Origin: Acidimicrobiaceae bacterium
GTDB lineage: Bacteria > Actinomycetota > Acidimicrobiia > Acidimicrobiales > RAAP-2
Assembly: GCA_003155915.1 (NCBI GenBank)
Contig: PMFA01000021.1
Span: forward strand, 25,356 to 89,355
Direction: 5' to 3'
Length of the DNA: 64,000 nucleotides
Below are positions 45,363 to 54,179 of this stretch, piece after piece (positions within the stretch are counted from its first letter, which is position 1; each line of letters starts with the position of its first letter). The position numbers and the translations under genes were made by a program. Under the pieces are notes generated by a model that searched no databases, was not told the origin of the DNA, and was given only the letters and a program-made list of their open reading frames with translations.

Positions 45363-45560
45363 GTGAAGGTGCGAGAGATTATTCGCGAACTCAATGAAGC
45401 TCGATGGTACCAAGTGCGTCAAACAGGTAGCCACCGAATCTTTAGACACCAAGAAAAGAGCGGCACGGTAACTGTCTCGGGAGCTGTGGGCATTGAGCTC
45501 TCCAAGGCGACCGTGGCTAGCATTGTGAGACAAGCAGGACTCGAACGGAGGCCGCGATGA
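45363..45560 (+). CDS. hicA: HicA-type mRNA interferase toxin
   Basis: The 65-residue protein is a HicA toxin with a double-stranded-RNA-binding-like fold. The catalytic histidine lies in VRQTGSHRIFRH, and the C-terminal part LSKATVASIVRQAGL is typical. It cleaves mRNA when free of HicB. The GTG start was chosen because the domain begins at once with KVREIIRELNEARWY. It overlaps hicB by four bases (ATGA), the usual toxin-first order. Confidence 0.93.
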   Translation: MKVREIIRELNEARWYQVRQTGSHRIFRHQEKSGTVTVSGAVGIELSKATVASIVRQAGLERRPR

Positions 45561-45772
45561 GCCAGTACGCCGTCGTAATTGAGGATGCCGGTCCGAATTT
45601 CTCTGCGTACGTCCCTGATCTTCCGGGGTGCGTATCTGCCGGCTACACGCTCGAAGAAGTAACGGCCAACATCCGAGTGGCCATGACGATTCACATTGCG
45701 GCGCTTATTGAATTCGGTGAAGAGGTGCCACAGCCCTCGTCGCAAGTTTTGCTCGTCGACGTCGCGTCGTAG
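45557..45772 (+). CDS. hicB: HicB-type antitoxin
   Basis: The 71-residue protein has the partial RNase H-like HicB fold: YAVVIEDAGPNFSAYVPDLP, CVSAGYTLEEVTANIRVAMT. It lacks a C-terminal DNA-binding domain, so it is the short HicB form, and operon autoregulation would need another factor. It neutralises HicA encoded just upstream. The pair sits between two metabolic genes with no other sign of a mobile element. Confidence 0.92.
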   Translation: MSQYAVVIEDAGPNFSAYVPDLPGCVSAGYTLEEVTANIRVAMTIHIAALIEFGEEVPQPSSQVLLVDVAS

Positions 45773-45776
45773 TGGC

Positions 45777-46457
45777 GTGCTCAGCGACTTTTCGGCGCTC
45801 GTAGAGACTGCGCGAACGGCGGGGCTGGTTCTCTTCGATCTCGACAACACGTTGCTTGATCGCGAGGCGGCGTTCGCGAAGTGGGCGTCGATCTTCGTCA
45901 ACAACCACGGTCTTTCGCTCGACGCGTGGTCGGTCATCGAGTCGGCGGACGAAGACGGACTTCGCCCCCGAGATCAGTTCTTTGAAGTTCTCCGGGCATC
46001 GCTGCCTATCGAAACAAGCGTTGATGATCTTCTTGACTCGTACCACGACGAGTACCCACAGTGCTACACCGTGAGCGAGGAGACGCTCGACGCCATTCGG
46101 CGACTACGAGCCAGTGGATGGAAAGTCGGCGTGGTGACCAATGGACCGCCTTCTCAGATGTTGAAGATTGAGATCACGAATCTTGCTCAGGAGTTTGACG
46201 CGATCTGCGTTTCCTCCATCGTTGGCTCGAGAAAGCCCGAACGCGGAATTTTCGAAGAGGCCGCCCGGGTCTGTGATGTTCCGCTCAACGGGTGGATGGT
46301 CGGAGACGCACCGCACGCCGACATTGAGGGCGGACGCGCAGCAGGACTTGCCACGATTTGGATATCGAGGGGTCGTGATTGGGATTCCTCGTCCCTCGCG
46401 CCCCCCGACGCTGAGGTCACCACCGTCGCCGAGGCAGTTTCTACGATTCTCGACTGA
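45777..46457 (+). CDS. HAD-superfamily hydrolase
   Basis: The 226-residue protein is a HAD phosphatase with motif I LVLFDLDNTLLDRE, motif II GVVTNGPPS, the motif III lysine in VGSRKPERGIFEEA, and motif IV in MVGDAPHADIEGGRAAGL. A four-helix cap lies between motifs I and II. It resembles pyrimidine 5'-nucleotidase or phosphoglycolate-phosphatase-like enzymes; the substrate is unknown. The GTG start lies four bases after the hicB stop. Confidence 0.9.
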   Translation: MLSDFSALVETARTAGLVLFDLDNTLLDREAAFAKWASIFVNNHGLSLDAWSVIESADEDGLRPRDQFFEVLRASLPIETSVDDLLDSYHDEYPQCYTVSEETLDAIRRLRASGWKVGVVTNGPPSQMLKIEITNLAQEFDAICVSSIVGSRKPERGIFEEAARVCDVPLNGWMVGDAPHADIEGGRAAGLATIWISRGRDWDSSSLAPPDAEVTTVAEAVSTILD

Positions 46458-46503
46458 CTTACGTCTATCGTCATTGCGAGAGGACGACGAGTGAGGACGA
46501 GCG

Positions 46504-47346
46504 ATGGAACTGAAGGGCAAGACAGCCGTGATCACCGGAGGGGCCAGCGGCATCGGCCTCGCCACCGCGATTCAGTTCTCGAAGGCCGGCGCGAAGATCG
46601 TGTTGGGCGACATCGAGGACGGCCCGCTACACACACAGGTTGAGGAGATGCGTTCGCACGGTGCGACGGTGATCGGCGTGCACTGTGATGTCGCCAAGGA
46701 ATCCGACGTCGAAGGTTTGCGCGACGCCGCGCTGAAAGAATTCGGCGCGGTGCACGTGATCTTCAACAACGCCGGTGTCGCGGGCGGCTCCACTATCGGC
46801 ACGCCGAAGAAGATCTGGGACTGGGTGATGAGCGTGAACCTCGACGGCGTGGTGAACGGCATGAACGCGTTCATTCCGCTCTTCCTCGAGCAAAACGAGG
46901 GTCACGTCGTCAACACGGCCTCGGAAGCCGGCCTGGTCGGTGTCGCGGGGATGGGGCCTTATAACGCGAGCAAATTTGCCGTCGTGGGCATCTCGGAATC
47001 GCTGTTCCACGAGCTGGCCAATACCGGTAAGAACGTCCACGTCTCGGTGCTCTGTCCCAACTTCGTGCGCACGCGGATCTTCGAGTCCGAACGCAACATG
47101 CCCAAGGAACTCGCGAGCTACGCCGAGAACCCCGAGGGCGCGGAGATCAAGAAGGTCGCGGCCGCGTTGGTGAACGCGGGCATTGACGCCGCCGACGTCG
47201 CGAAGGCGGTCGAGGAGGCGGTCGTCAACGAGAAGTTCTGGATCCTCACGCACGAACACTCAGCCCTTCGCATCACCGAGTTGCGTCTCGAGTGGATGCG
47301 CGGCGGTCCATCGCCGATGGCGGGACTCGTCAACGTCAACGACTAG
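46504..47346 (+). CDS. Short-chain dehydrogenase/reductase
   Basis: The 280-residue SDR has VITGGASGIGLATAIQFSKA (TGX3GXG), the acidic GDIEDG that suggests NAD preference, FNNAGVAGGS, NTASEAGLVG and the catalytic YNASK. It keeps the N/S/Y/K catalytic set, although serine appears as part of NTASEAG. The substrate is not known. It starts with ATG and overlaps the convergent dGTPase-like gene by four bases. Confidence 0.92.
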   Translation: MELKGKTAVITGGASGIGLATAIQFSKAGAKIVLGDIEDGPLHTQVEEMRSHGATVIGVHCDVAKESDVEGLRDAALKEFGAVHVIFNNAGVAGGSTIGTPKKIWDWVMSVNLDGVVNGMNAFIPLFLEQNEGHVVNTASEAGLVGVAGMGPYNASKFAVVGISESLFHELANTGKNVHVSVLCPNFVRTRIFESERNMPKELASYAENPEGAEIKKVAAALVNAGIDAADVAKAVEEAVVNEKFWILTHEHSALRITELRLEWMRGGPSPMAGLVNVND

Positions 47347-48503
47347 CGATCGATGCCGCTCGGCAGTTGGTCGATCGGCCAGTCGAGCAGCGTGACCGCG
47401 CAGTGGCAGGCGAAGCGGTCGGTCATACCCGCGACGTAGGCGACGCTGAGTTCCAACGCCTTCGCGGGGCTGTCGAGAGCCTCGTCATCGTCGGCGACGT
47501 CGGGAATCAATGACGGGTGGACCGCGAAGTACTCCACGAGCGCGCGCAGCATCGCCACGACGGCCGACGCCTGTTGGCGTGAGGCGCTACGCAGGTAGAT
47601 CGTCTCGTAGTTGAACGTGCGAAAGGCGGCGAGTGCTTCGGAATGACGCGCGTCCATGCCGATGACGCCGGTCGCGCGGATCGTGCGAATCATCGCGTTG
47701 ATGAAGGTGCCGAGTTGTTGGCTCCGTCGCACGCCGCAGCGCTCGGCCACGAGCGCCGGTAACTCCTCGGAAGAGACGATGCCCGCCGAGACGGCGTCTT
47801 CGAAGTCGTGGCAGCTGTAGGCGATGCGGTCGGCCCAACTTACGACTTCGCCTTCGGGCGTCATTGGGGCCGGGCGCGACCACGAGTGATTACGGATCCC
47901 GTCCAGTGTCTCGCGACAGAGGTTCAGGCTCACGAGCGACACGTCGGCCCCCCAGACCGCGTGGTCGAAGCCCCCAAAGACGAAGGGATCGAGCGCCTCC
48001 TCACTCGCGTGACCGCCCGGTCCGTGGCCGCAGTCGTGTCCCAGCGCGATTGCTTCGGTTAGGGCCACGTTGAGCCCTACAGCACGCGCGACGCCCGTGG
48101 CGACCTGGGCGACCTCGAGGGCGTGGGTGAGGCGCGTGCGCATGTGGTCGTCCGGGAAGACGAAGACTTGCGTCTTGCCGGCCAAGCGGCGAAAGGCGCT
48201 CGAGTGCAAGACGCGGTCGCGGTCGCGCTCGAAGCAGGTCCGGAATTCGTCCGGTTCCTCTTCGCGGGCTCGGTTCCCCGCTCCGTGGCCCCGGGTCGCG
48301 CCGGTGGCGAGCGAGGCGTCGAGCTGTTCTTCACGTTCCGCGAGGGTCCCCGGAGTCTTTGACGCGCTCTCGGAGACGTCGAGGGAGGCCCAGGAGTCGC
48401 GGTGCGCGACCGTGACGTCGTCAGCCGCTCCTTCGTAGCCCTCCATCGTGGCGGCCCAGCGTCGACTGCGTTCAGAGATAGGTGGATCAGTCACGTTTTC
48501 CAT
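47343..48503 (-). CDS. HD-domain dGTP triphosphohydrolase-like protein
   Basis: The 386-residue protein is a dGTPase-type HD phosphohydrolase: SSAFRRLAGKTQVFVFPDDH, RTRLTHALEVAQVATGVARA, the HD pair in ALGHDCGHGPGGHASEEALD, and the distal aspartate in WADRIAYSCHDFEDAV. It hydrolyses dNTPs to nucleosides and tripolyphosphate and would limit the dNTP pool. The ATG at 48503 follows a GGAAGGGG site; an ATG seven codons upstream does not. It is divergent from the DUF3107 gene. Confidence 0.92.
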   Translation of the reverse strand: MENVTDPPISERSRRWAATMEGYEGAADDVTVAHRDSWASLDVSESASKTPGTLAEREEQLDASLATGATRGHGAGNRAREEEPDEFRTCFERDRDRVLHSSAFRRLAGKTQVFVFPDDHMRTRLTHALEVAQVATGVARAVGLNVALTEAIALGHDCGHGPGGHASEEALDPFVFGGFDHAVWGADVSLVSLNLCRETLDGIRNHSWSRPAPMTPEGEVVSWADRIAYSCHDFEDAVSAGIVSSEELPALVAERCGVRRSQQLGTFINAMIRTIRATGVIGMDARHSEALAAFRTFNYETIYLRSASRQQASAVVAMLRALVEYFAVHPSLIPDVADDDEALDSPAKALELSVAYVAGMTDRFACHCAVTLLDWPIDQLPSGIDR

Positions 48504-48556
48504 AGTGCCCCTTCCTTCTAGCATGTGATGGTCGCCAACGTGGCAGAGGAGCAGTG

Positions 48557-48790
48557 ATGGAAGTTCGTATCGGCATCGTGCAGTCCATGAAGGAGATCGA
48601 GGTCGTTCTCCCCGAGGACGCCAAGCGCGAAAAGGTGATGAAGGAGATCGAGACGTCCTTAAGCGACGACACGGTGCTCTGGCTCACCGATCGCAAAGGT
48701 CGCCGGGTCGGCATTCCGGCCGCGCGAATCGCCTACGTGGAGTTGGGTTCTCCGTCGAGCGAGCGCATCGTCGGTTTCGGCTCGGCTTGA
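48557..48790 (+). CDS. DUF3107 family protein
   Basis: The 77-residue protein matches the actinobacteria-specific DUF3107 family: MEVRIGIVQSMKEIEVVLPE at the start and DRKGRRVGIPAARIAYVELG at the end. The function is unknown; the mycobacterial member is a small secreted or cytosolic antigen-type protein (TB9.4). AGAGGAG precedes the ATG. It is followed after 19 bases by the PHP phosphatase gene, and then pdtaS. Confidence 0.88.
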   Translation: MEVRIGIVQSMKEIEVVLPEDAKREKVMKEIETSLSDDTVLWLTDRKGRRVGIPAARIAYVELGSPSSERIVGFGSA

Positions 48791-48809
48791 GTCTGACGGG
48801 GGCCGTGCG

Positions 48810-49685
48810 GTGATCGACTACCACCTGCACCTCTGGCCCCATTCGGAGTCCTCCGTCTGGTTCAAACTCGACCAGATCGCCGACTACTGCGACGAGGCCG
48901 CGCGCCACGGCGTCACCGAGTTGGCGCTCACCGAGCACACGAGCCGCTTTCGCGACGTACTGTCGGCGGTCGGTCCCTTCTGGTTGCGCTACGGCCACGA
49001 GCCGACGAGCCCGGTGCTGGCGCAGTACCTGGACTTTCACGCGCGCAACTCCCTCGAGGAGTACGTGACCCTCGCCCAACGCGCCAAGGACGAGGGGCTG
49101 CCGGTCAAGGTCGGCCTCGAGGTCGACTACTACGCCGACCAGATGGACGTCGTGTCGGGCCTCCTCGCGCAGTACCCCTTCGACGTGCTCATTGGATCGG
49201 TCCACTGGCTGGGGACCTGGCAGTTCGACGACTACGACGTAGCGACCCACGCCCACGAGTGGACCGTGCGTGACGTCGATCAGTGTTGGGCCGACTACGC
49301 GCGCGCGATCGAAGAGCTCGCGGCGTCGAATTCGGTCGACGTGCTCGCGCACCCCGACCTGATCAAGGTGGCCGGTTACCTCGCGTCGAATCCGGGCGAT
49401 TACTGGGACGCTATGGCCGAGTCGGCCGCCAAATCCGACCTTTCGATGGAATGCTCGTCAGCCGGTTGGACCAAACCAATCGCCGAGCAGTACCCGGCCG
49501 AAGGCTTCCTCGACCGTCTCGTCGCGCGGGGGCTCACGTTCACGACGGCCAGTGACGCGCACTCACTCGAACGCGTCGGTTCGCGCGCCGGCGAGCTGGC
49601 CGATCTCCTGGAGGCTCGAGGGGTGCACGAGGTCGCCGCGTATACCAATCGTCAACGCCAGATGATTCCCCTGCGAGCGAGCTAG
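48810..49685 (+). CDS. PHP-domain phosphatase (histidinol-phosphatase-like)
   Basis: The 291-residue protein has the metal-binding motifs of the PHP superfamily: DYHLHLWPH (HXH), LALTEHTS, VGLEVDYYAD, IGSVHWLG, VDVLAHPDLIKVAG and TTASDAHSLE. This set matches HisJ-type histidinol-phosphate phosphatases, so a role in histidine synthesis or another sugar-phosphate dephosphorylation is likely. No other his gene is nearby. GTG follows a GGGGG stretch; the stop overlaps the pdtaS start by one base. Confidence 0.88.
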   Translation: MIDYHLHLWPHSESSVWFKLDQIADYCDEAARHGVTELALTEHTSRFRDVLSAVGPFWLRYGHEPTSPVLAQYLDFHARNSLEEYVTLAQRAKDEGLPVKVGLEVDYYADQMDVVSGLLAQYPFDVLIGSVHWLGTWQFDDYDVATHAHEWTVRDVDQCWADYARAIEELAASNSVDVLAHPDLIKVAGYLASNPGDYWDAMAESAAKSDLSMECSSAGWTKPIAEQYPAEGFLDRLVARGLTFTTASDAHSLERVGSRAGELADLLEARGVHEVAAYTNRQRQMIPLRAS

Positions 49686-51169
49686 TGGCCACGCTCGCTG
49701 AATTGGCCACCCTTCGTACGTCGCTCGACGAACCGGTCGTCGATCACTTGTTGCGGCTCACGGCGTCGTGGTCGCTCCTCGCGGACCTCTCGTTCTCCGA
49801 CATGTTGTTGATGGCGCGCGTCGATGGACCTACGCCAGCGGATTCCGGCTTCGTGGTCTTGGGTCAGATGCGTCCCAATAACCGCTCGACGATGATCAAC
49901 GACGACCTCGTGGGCACGACGCACGACGCCACGTCCTGGCCCCTCGTGCACTTGGCCTTCGAGAGCGGCACGAGGATCATCGGGGAGGTCAACGTCGAGG
50001 CGATCGACGACGTCATTCCGGTGTGGTGCGTGCCGGTGCGCTTCGACGGGCGGGTGGTGGCGGTGATGGTGCGCCTCCAGGGACCACTTCGCGGTCCGGC
50101 GTCACTCTACGAACAGGCCTACCTCTCGATCTTCGAGCGCCTGTGCGTGATGGTCGCCGACTCCACGTTCCCGTTTCGCGAAGAGGGCGTCGCCGGACCG
50201 GGACTGCCGCGCGTGGGCGACGGCATCATCCTCATCGACGGCGACGGGCGCGTCGAGTTTGCCACGCCCAACGCCGCCAACGCACTGCACCGGATGGGCA
50301 TCTACGCGCCGGCCGAAGGTCAGACGCTCCTCGAGTTGGGACTGCGCGTGCGAAGTGTCGAGCGAGCGTTGGAGTACGCCATCCCGATGATGGAAGAGAT
50401 CGACCGCGGACATGACGTGGCCATCCTCTTTCACTGCGTCCCACTGCTCGAACACAACCTCGTGACCGGCGTCGTGACGTTGCTGCGCGACGTCTCGGAC
50501 CTGCGTCAACTCAACCGGCTGGTCCTCAATAAGGAGGCGGCCGTTCGCGAGGTCCACCACCGCGTGAAGAATAATCTGCAGACCATCTCATCGCTCCTTC
50601 GTCTGCAGGCCCGGCGCAGTGACGAGCCCGAGACGCGCATCGCCCTCGGTGAAGCCGAACGTCGGGTCCGTTCGATCGCGGTCGTGCACGAAGTACTGAG
50701 TCGAGAGCCGGGCGAGGAGGTCGTCTTCGACGAGATCGTGCGCTCCCTGGTGCTGCTGGTCGAAGACACCGTCCTGGCCCTGCACCCCGTCGAGATAGTG
50801 GTGAACGGCAACCTCGGCGTGCTGTCGACCGACCTCGCCACTCCGCTGGCCGTCGCGCTCGCCGAACTGCTCACCAACGCGGTCGAGCACGCGTTCATTG
50901 GCTTCGGCGGGAAGAACAACGATCAGGTCGGGGTGGTGACGCTCAACCTCTATCTAGAAAACGGCGAGGCCGTGGCCGAGATACGCGATAACGGACGGGG
51001 ACTCGAAGAAGACTTCTCCCTCGAGGTGCCCAAGAGCCTGGGACTCTCGATCGTGCGCGACATCATCCGCGCGCAGTTGCTCGGCACCATTGAGATGAAG
51101 AGTGTGGACTACGCCGACGGCGGAGGGACCTGCGTGCGCGTAGCGGTCCCGCTGAACGCTCGTCCCTAG
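49685..51169 (+). CDS. pdtaS: PdtaS-type sensor histidine kinase
   Basis: The 494-residue cytosolic kinase has an N-terminal GAF-like domain (~1-150), a PAS-like domain (~170-290), and a HisKA_2/HWE-type core with EVHHRVKNNLQTISSLLRLQ (acceptor histidine), LAELLTNAVEHAF and EIRDNGRGLEEDF. This order is that of PdtaS, which with PdtaR (an RNA-binding ANTAR regulator) controls gene expression in mycobacteria. pdtaR is not in the window. It is convergent with whiB with a four-base overlap, the same arrangement as in Mycobacterium. Confidence 0.93.
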   Translation: MATLAELATLRTSLDEPVVDHLLRLTASWSLLADLSFSDMLLMARVDGPTPADSGFVVLGQMRPNNRSTMINDDLVGTTHDATSWPLVHLAFESGTRIIGEVNVEAIDDVIPVWCVPVRFDGRVVAVMVRLQGPLRGPASLYEQAYLSIFERLCVMVADSTFPFREEGVAGPGLPRVGDGIILIDGDGRVEFATPNAANALHRMGIYAPAEGQTLLELGLRVRSVERALEYAIPMMEEIDRGHDVAILFHCVPLLEHNLVTGVVTLLRDVSDLRQLNRLVLNKEAAVREVHHRVKNNLQTISSLLRLQARRSDEPETRIALGEAERRVRSIAVVHEVLSREPGEEVVFDEIVRSLVLLVEDTVLALHPVEIVVNGNLGVLSTDLATPLAVALAELLTNAVEHAFIGFGGKNNDQVGVVTLNLYLENGEAVAEIRDNGRGLEEDFSLEVPKSLGLSIVRDIIRAQLLGTIEMKSVDYADGGGTCVRVAVPLNARP

Positions 51170-51462
51170 AGCGAGGACGCGCGACGACGCGCGGCCAACC
51201 ACTGCTTGCGCAGTTTGCGGCGCTCGTCCTCGGTCGTGCCACCCCACACACCCGATTCCTGGTTCGTCGCGAGCGCGAACTCCAGACAGGCCTTTTGCGC
51301 GTCACAGTTGTGGCACACGCGCTTGGCCGATTCGATCTGGTCGGTTGCCATCCCGGTCGTGCCAATAGGGAAGAACAGTTCCGGTTCGGTGTCTCGACAC
51401 GCTGCGTTTGAACGCCAGTCGGCGTCATCCCAAGCGTGAGTACGGTTCCAAATCAACGACAT
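51166..51462 (-). CDS. whiB: WhiB-family Fe-S transcription factor, WhiB1-like
   Basis: The 98-residue protein has the four cluster-binding cysteines NAACRDTEP, RVCHNCDAQKAC (CX2CX5C), the GVWGG turn and a basic C-terminal end RRKLRKQWLAARRR. It is a [4Fe-4S] nitric-oxide- and oxygen-sensitive regulator partner of sigma factor, found only in actinobacteria and their phages. Being convergent with pdtaS points to WhiB1. This gene is the strongest single marker of the phylum in the window. Confidence 0.95.
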   Translation of the reverse strand: MSLIWNRTHAWDDADWRSNAACRDTEPELFFPIGTTGMATDQIESAKRVCHNCDAQKACLEFALATNQESGVWGGTTEDERRKLRKQWLAARRRASSL

Positions 51463-51601
51463 TTCAAATCCTTAGGGTGGGGGGTAATTCCACTGCAATT
51501 TCGAGTGAAATGGGCGGTGGTGGGAGTCCAATTTTAACGAATTTGTGACCCAAAAACAAGGGCTGATTCGTGAATAAACGAGATGACGTCGATGTAATTC
51601 G

Positions 51602-52330
51602 ATGCACGCCTGTCAAACTCGTCGAGTGATTGACGTCTTTGCCCATCGTGGACTGCACATAAGCGAGCGCGAGAACACACTCGCGGCGTTTCGAGCAGCG
51701 CTCGCTCTCGGGGTCGACGGCGTCGAACTGGACGTTCGTCGCACCCGCGACGGTGTCTTGGTCGTTCACCACGATCCGACGGTCGATTCACTCGCAATCG
51801 CCCAAAATACTCGGTCGGCGCTGCCGCACTACGTCCCGACACTGGTGGAAGCGCTCGAATCCCTCGAAGACGTGGCCGTCAACGTGGAGATCAAGAACGC
51901 TCGAGGGGCCTCGGAGAGTTACGACGAAACGGGCGATCTCGCGCGCCAGGTCCTCGAAACCATTGGCGAGGTCGGGTCGAGTCAGCGCGTCGGTATCTCG
52001 TGCTTTGACCTCGCGACGTGCGCGTACGTTCGCTCTTTGAATCGCGAGATGTCCGTCGCGTGGCTCCTATGGGACGTGGCCCTCGGTGACGCCATGGTCC
52101 AGGCCCACGTACTGGGCTTCAATGCCGTGAATCCGCATTTCTCGACGGTGGATGCGGACGTTCTCGAGCGCGCGCGAGAACTCGAGCTCGACGTCAACGT
52201 CTGGACCGTGAACAGGGTTGAAGACCTGGAGAGGATGGTGGCCCTGAACGTGGCGTGCATCATCACCGATGATCCGGCGCTCGCCAGAGAGGTCGTGACT
52301 CGATCGTCCCCGACGGGCACTGGTCGATAA
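51602..52330 (+). CDS. Glycerophosphodiester phosphodiesterase
   Basis: The 242-residue TIM-barrel enzyme hydrolyses glycerophosphodiesters to glycerol-3-phosphate and an alcohol. The signature is DVFAHRGLHISERENTLAAF (HRG, ENT), VDGVELDVRRTRDGVLVVHH with DPTV following, NVEIKNA, and NVWTVNRVEDLERM toward the end. No signal peptide is present, so it acts in the cytoplasm. The ATG at 51602 is used, but a GTG at 51626 just before the first strand is equally possible; neither has a clear ribosome-binding site. Confidence 0.9.
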   Translation: MHACQTRRVIDVFAHRGLHISERENTLAAFRAALALGVDGVELDVRRTRDGVLVVHHDPTVDSLAIAQNTRSALPHYVPTLVEALESLEDVAVNVEIKNARGASESYDETGDLARQVLETIGEVGSSQRVGISCFDLATCAYVRSLNREMSVAWLLWDVALGDAMVQAHVLGFNAVNPHFSTVDADVLERARELELDVNVWTVNRVEDLERMVALNVACIITDDPALAREVVTRSSPTGTGR

Positions 52331-52348
52331 TGGCCTAGATTGAGTGCC

Positions 52349-53122
52349 ATGAATATTGTCGTTTGCGTAAAACAGATTCCCGACCCGGCCGCGCCGCAGT
52401 CGTTGGACGCCTCACACAATCTCAATCGTTCGGGCAAGTTGATCCTCGATGAGGCCGACACTTACGGCGTCGAAATGGCGCTCCAGCTCGTCGACAAGGC
52501 CGGCGCCGGCGAGGTCACCGTGGTCTCGATGGGATCGGCCGCCGACGTCGCGGGACTGCGTAACGCCCTCGCAATGGGCGCCGCCAAGGCCGTCATCGTG
52601 AGCGACGACGCGCTTCGCGGCACCGACGCCTTAGGCACGGCCAAGGTGCTGGCCGCGGTGATCGAGCGCGAACGCCCGGACCTGGTCCTCGCCGCCACCG
52701 AGTCCTCGGACGGCTATACCGGCACGACTCCCGTGCAGATCGCTGAGTTGCTCGGCCTGCCCTCCATCACGTTCGCCAAGTCCGTCCAGGTCGAGGGCAC
52801 GACGCTCAAAGTCGAGCGACAGACGGAGTCCGGGTATGACGAGGTGACGGCCCCGTTGCCGGCGCTCGTCACGGTGACTGCGGGCGTCGTCGAGCCGCGC
52901 TACGCGTCGTTCAAAGGCATCATGGCCGCGAAGTCCAAGCCGCTCGAAATTCTGAGCGTCGCGGACCTCTCGCTCGGTGATCAGACAGGTCCGCTCGGCG
53001 CACGACAAGAGATCATTGACGTCGAGATCGCCGAATCACGCGCCGCGGGCGAGAAGTACGTAGACGAGGGCGACGGCGCAGAGCGAATCGTCGGTTTCCT
53101 CGAGTCGATCAAGGTTCTGTAG
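52349..53122 (+). CDS. etfB: Electron transfer flavoprotein beta subunit
   Basis: The 257-residue protein binds AMP and, with EtfA, accepts electrons from acyl-CoA dehydrogenases and dimethylglycine-type dehydrogenases. Family features are [57 protein letters not shown] and [20 protein letters not shown]. The ATG at 52349 begins directly at the first strand. It is seven bases upstream of etfA. Both a dehydrogenase (17 kb) and a dimethylglycine-dehydrogenase-like gene (40.9 kb) in this window are plausible donors. Confidence 0.95.
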   Translation: MNIVVCVKQIPDPAAPQSLDASHNLNRSGKLILDEADTYGVEMALQLVDKAGAGEVTVVSMGSAADVAGLRNALAMGAAKAVIVSDDALRGTDALGTAKVLAAVIERERPDLVLAATESSDGYTGTTPVQIAELLGLPSITFAKSVQVEGTTLKVERQTESGYDEVTAPLPALVTVTAGVVEPRYASFKGIMAAKSKPLEILSVADLSLGDQTGPLGARQEIIDVEIAESRAAGEKYVDEGDGAERIVGFLESIKVL

Positions 53123-53129
53123 GAGCGTC

Positions 53130-54095
53130 ATGGCACTGTCAAACATCTGGATCGTCACGGAACCGTCGAACGGCTCCTTCACCACCACCTCGTTGGAGCT
53201 CCTCACGGAGGCGCGCACCCTCGGCGGGAGTATCTCGGCCATCACGTGGGGTGGCGACGCCGCGCTCGCCGCTGTCGCTGGTGAGTACGGCGCGACGACG
53301 CTGTATGACGTCGGCGACCTGGCCGGCGCGTTACCGGGCGCGCCCGTCGCCTCGGCCATTGCGTCGCTCGTGGGCTCCGTGGGTACGCCCGACGTGATCC
53401 TGATCCCCACGAGCTACGACGGACGCGACGTCGCCGGACGCCTTTCGGCGCGACTCGACCGACCGGTGCTGACGAACGTGACCGGGCTGCGTGATGACGG
53501 CGGTCTCGTGACCGAACACCCAATCTTCGGTGGCACACAAACCGTGAGGGCCCGCTTCACCGGCGAGGGTCCCGGCATCTGTGTCATCCGCGCGAAGTCC
53601 TTCGCCGCCGAAGCGAGCGGCGGCGCGGCCGCGGCGATCGCCGCCGCCCCTGCGGGCGACGTCGGTGCTACCGGTACCGCGACGATCGCCGCCACACACG
53701 TCGAAGAGCGAGTGGGGCCGAAATTGGAAGAGGCCGCGGTCGTGGTCTCCGGCGGGCGCGGACTCGGTGAGGCCGACAAGTACGCCTTGATCGAAGAGGC
53801 CGCGAAGTTACTGAACGGCGCGGCGGGCGCATCTCGTGCCATCGTCGACGCCGGGTGGGTTCCCTATTCGCACCAGGTCGGCCAAACCGGTAAGACCGTG
53901 AAGCCGATGGTCTACATCGCGTGCGGTATCTCGGGTGCGACCCAACACATGGTCGGCATGAAGGGTTCGAAGAACATCGTGGCCATCAACAAGGACCCCG
54001 ACGCGCCGATCTTCCAGATCGCGGATTTCGGGATCGTGGGCGACGTGCACAAGGTTCTGCCGGCGCTCATCGCGGCCCTCAAAGCGCGGGGCTAG
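53130..54095 (+). CDS. etfA: Electron transfer flavoprotein alpha subunit
   Basis: The 321-residue protein carries the FAD. The N-terminal domain has [20 protein letters not shown]; the C-terminal FAD domain has [50 protein letters not shown] and [20 protein letters not shown] with VGD, which is the family signature. With EtfB it moves electrons to the quinone pool through an ETF-quinone oxidoreductase not seen here. A AGGAGCGTC site precedes the ATG. Confidence 0.96.
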   Translation: MALSNIWIVTEPSNGSFTTTSLELLTEARTLGGSISAITWGGDAALAAVAGEYGATTLYDVGDLAGALPGAPVASAIASLVGSVGTPDVILIPTSYDGRDVAGRLSARLDRPVLTNVTGLRDDGGLVTEHPIFGGTQTVRARFTGEGPGICVIRAKSFAAEASGGAAAAIAAAPAGDVGATGTATIAATHVEERVGPKLEEAAVVVSGGRGLGEADKYALIEEAAKLLNGAAGASRAIVDAGWVPYSHQVGQTGKTVKPMVYIACGISGATQHMVGMKGSKNIVAINKDPDAPIFQIADFGIVGDVHKVLPALIAALKARG

Positions 54096-54179
54096 GAAAA
54101 CATTGACGACTCGAGGCCCGGTGTGGGTCTCGGCTTCGTTCCCCATTCGACGGGCATCGGAATTTAGGCTGGAGTCACC

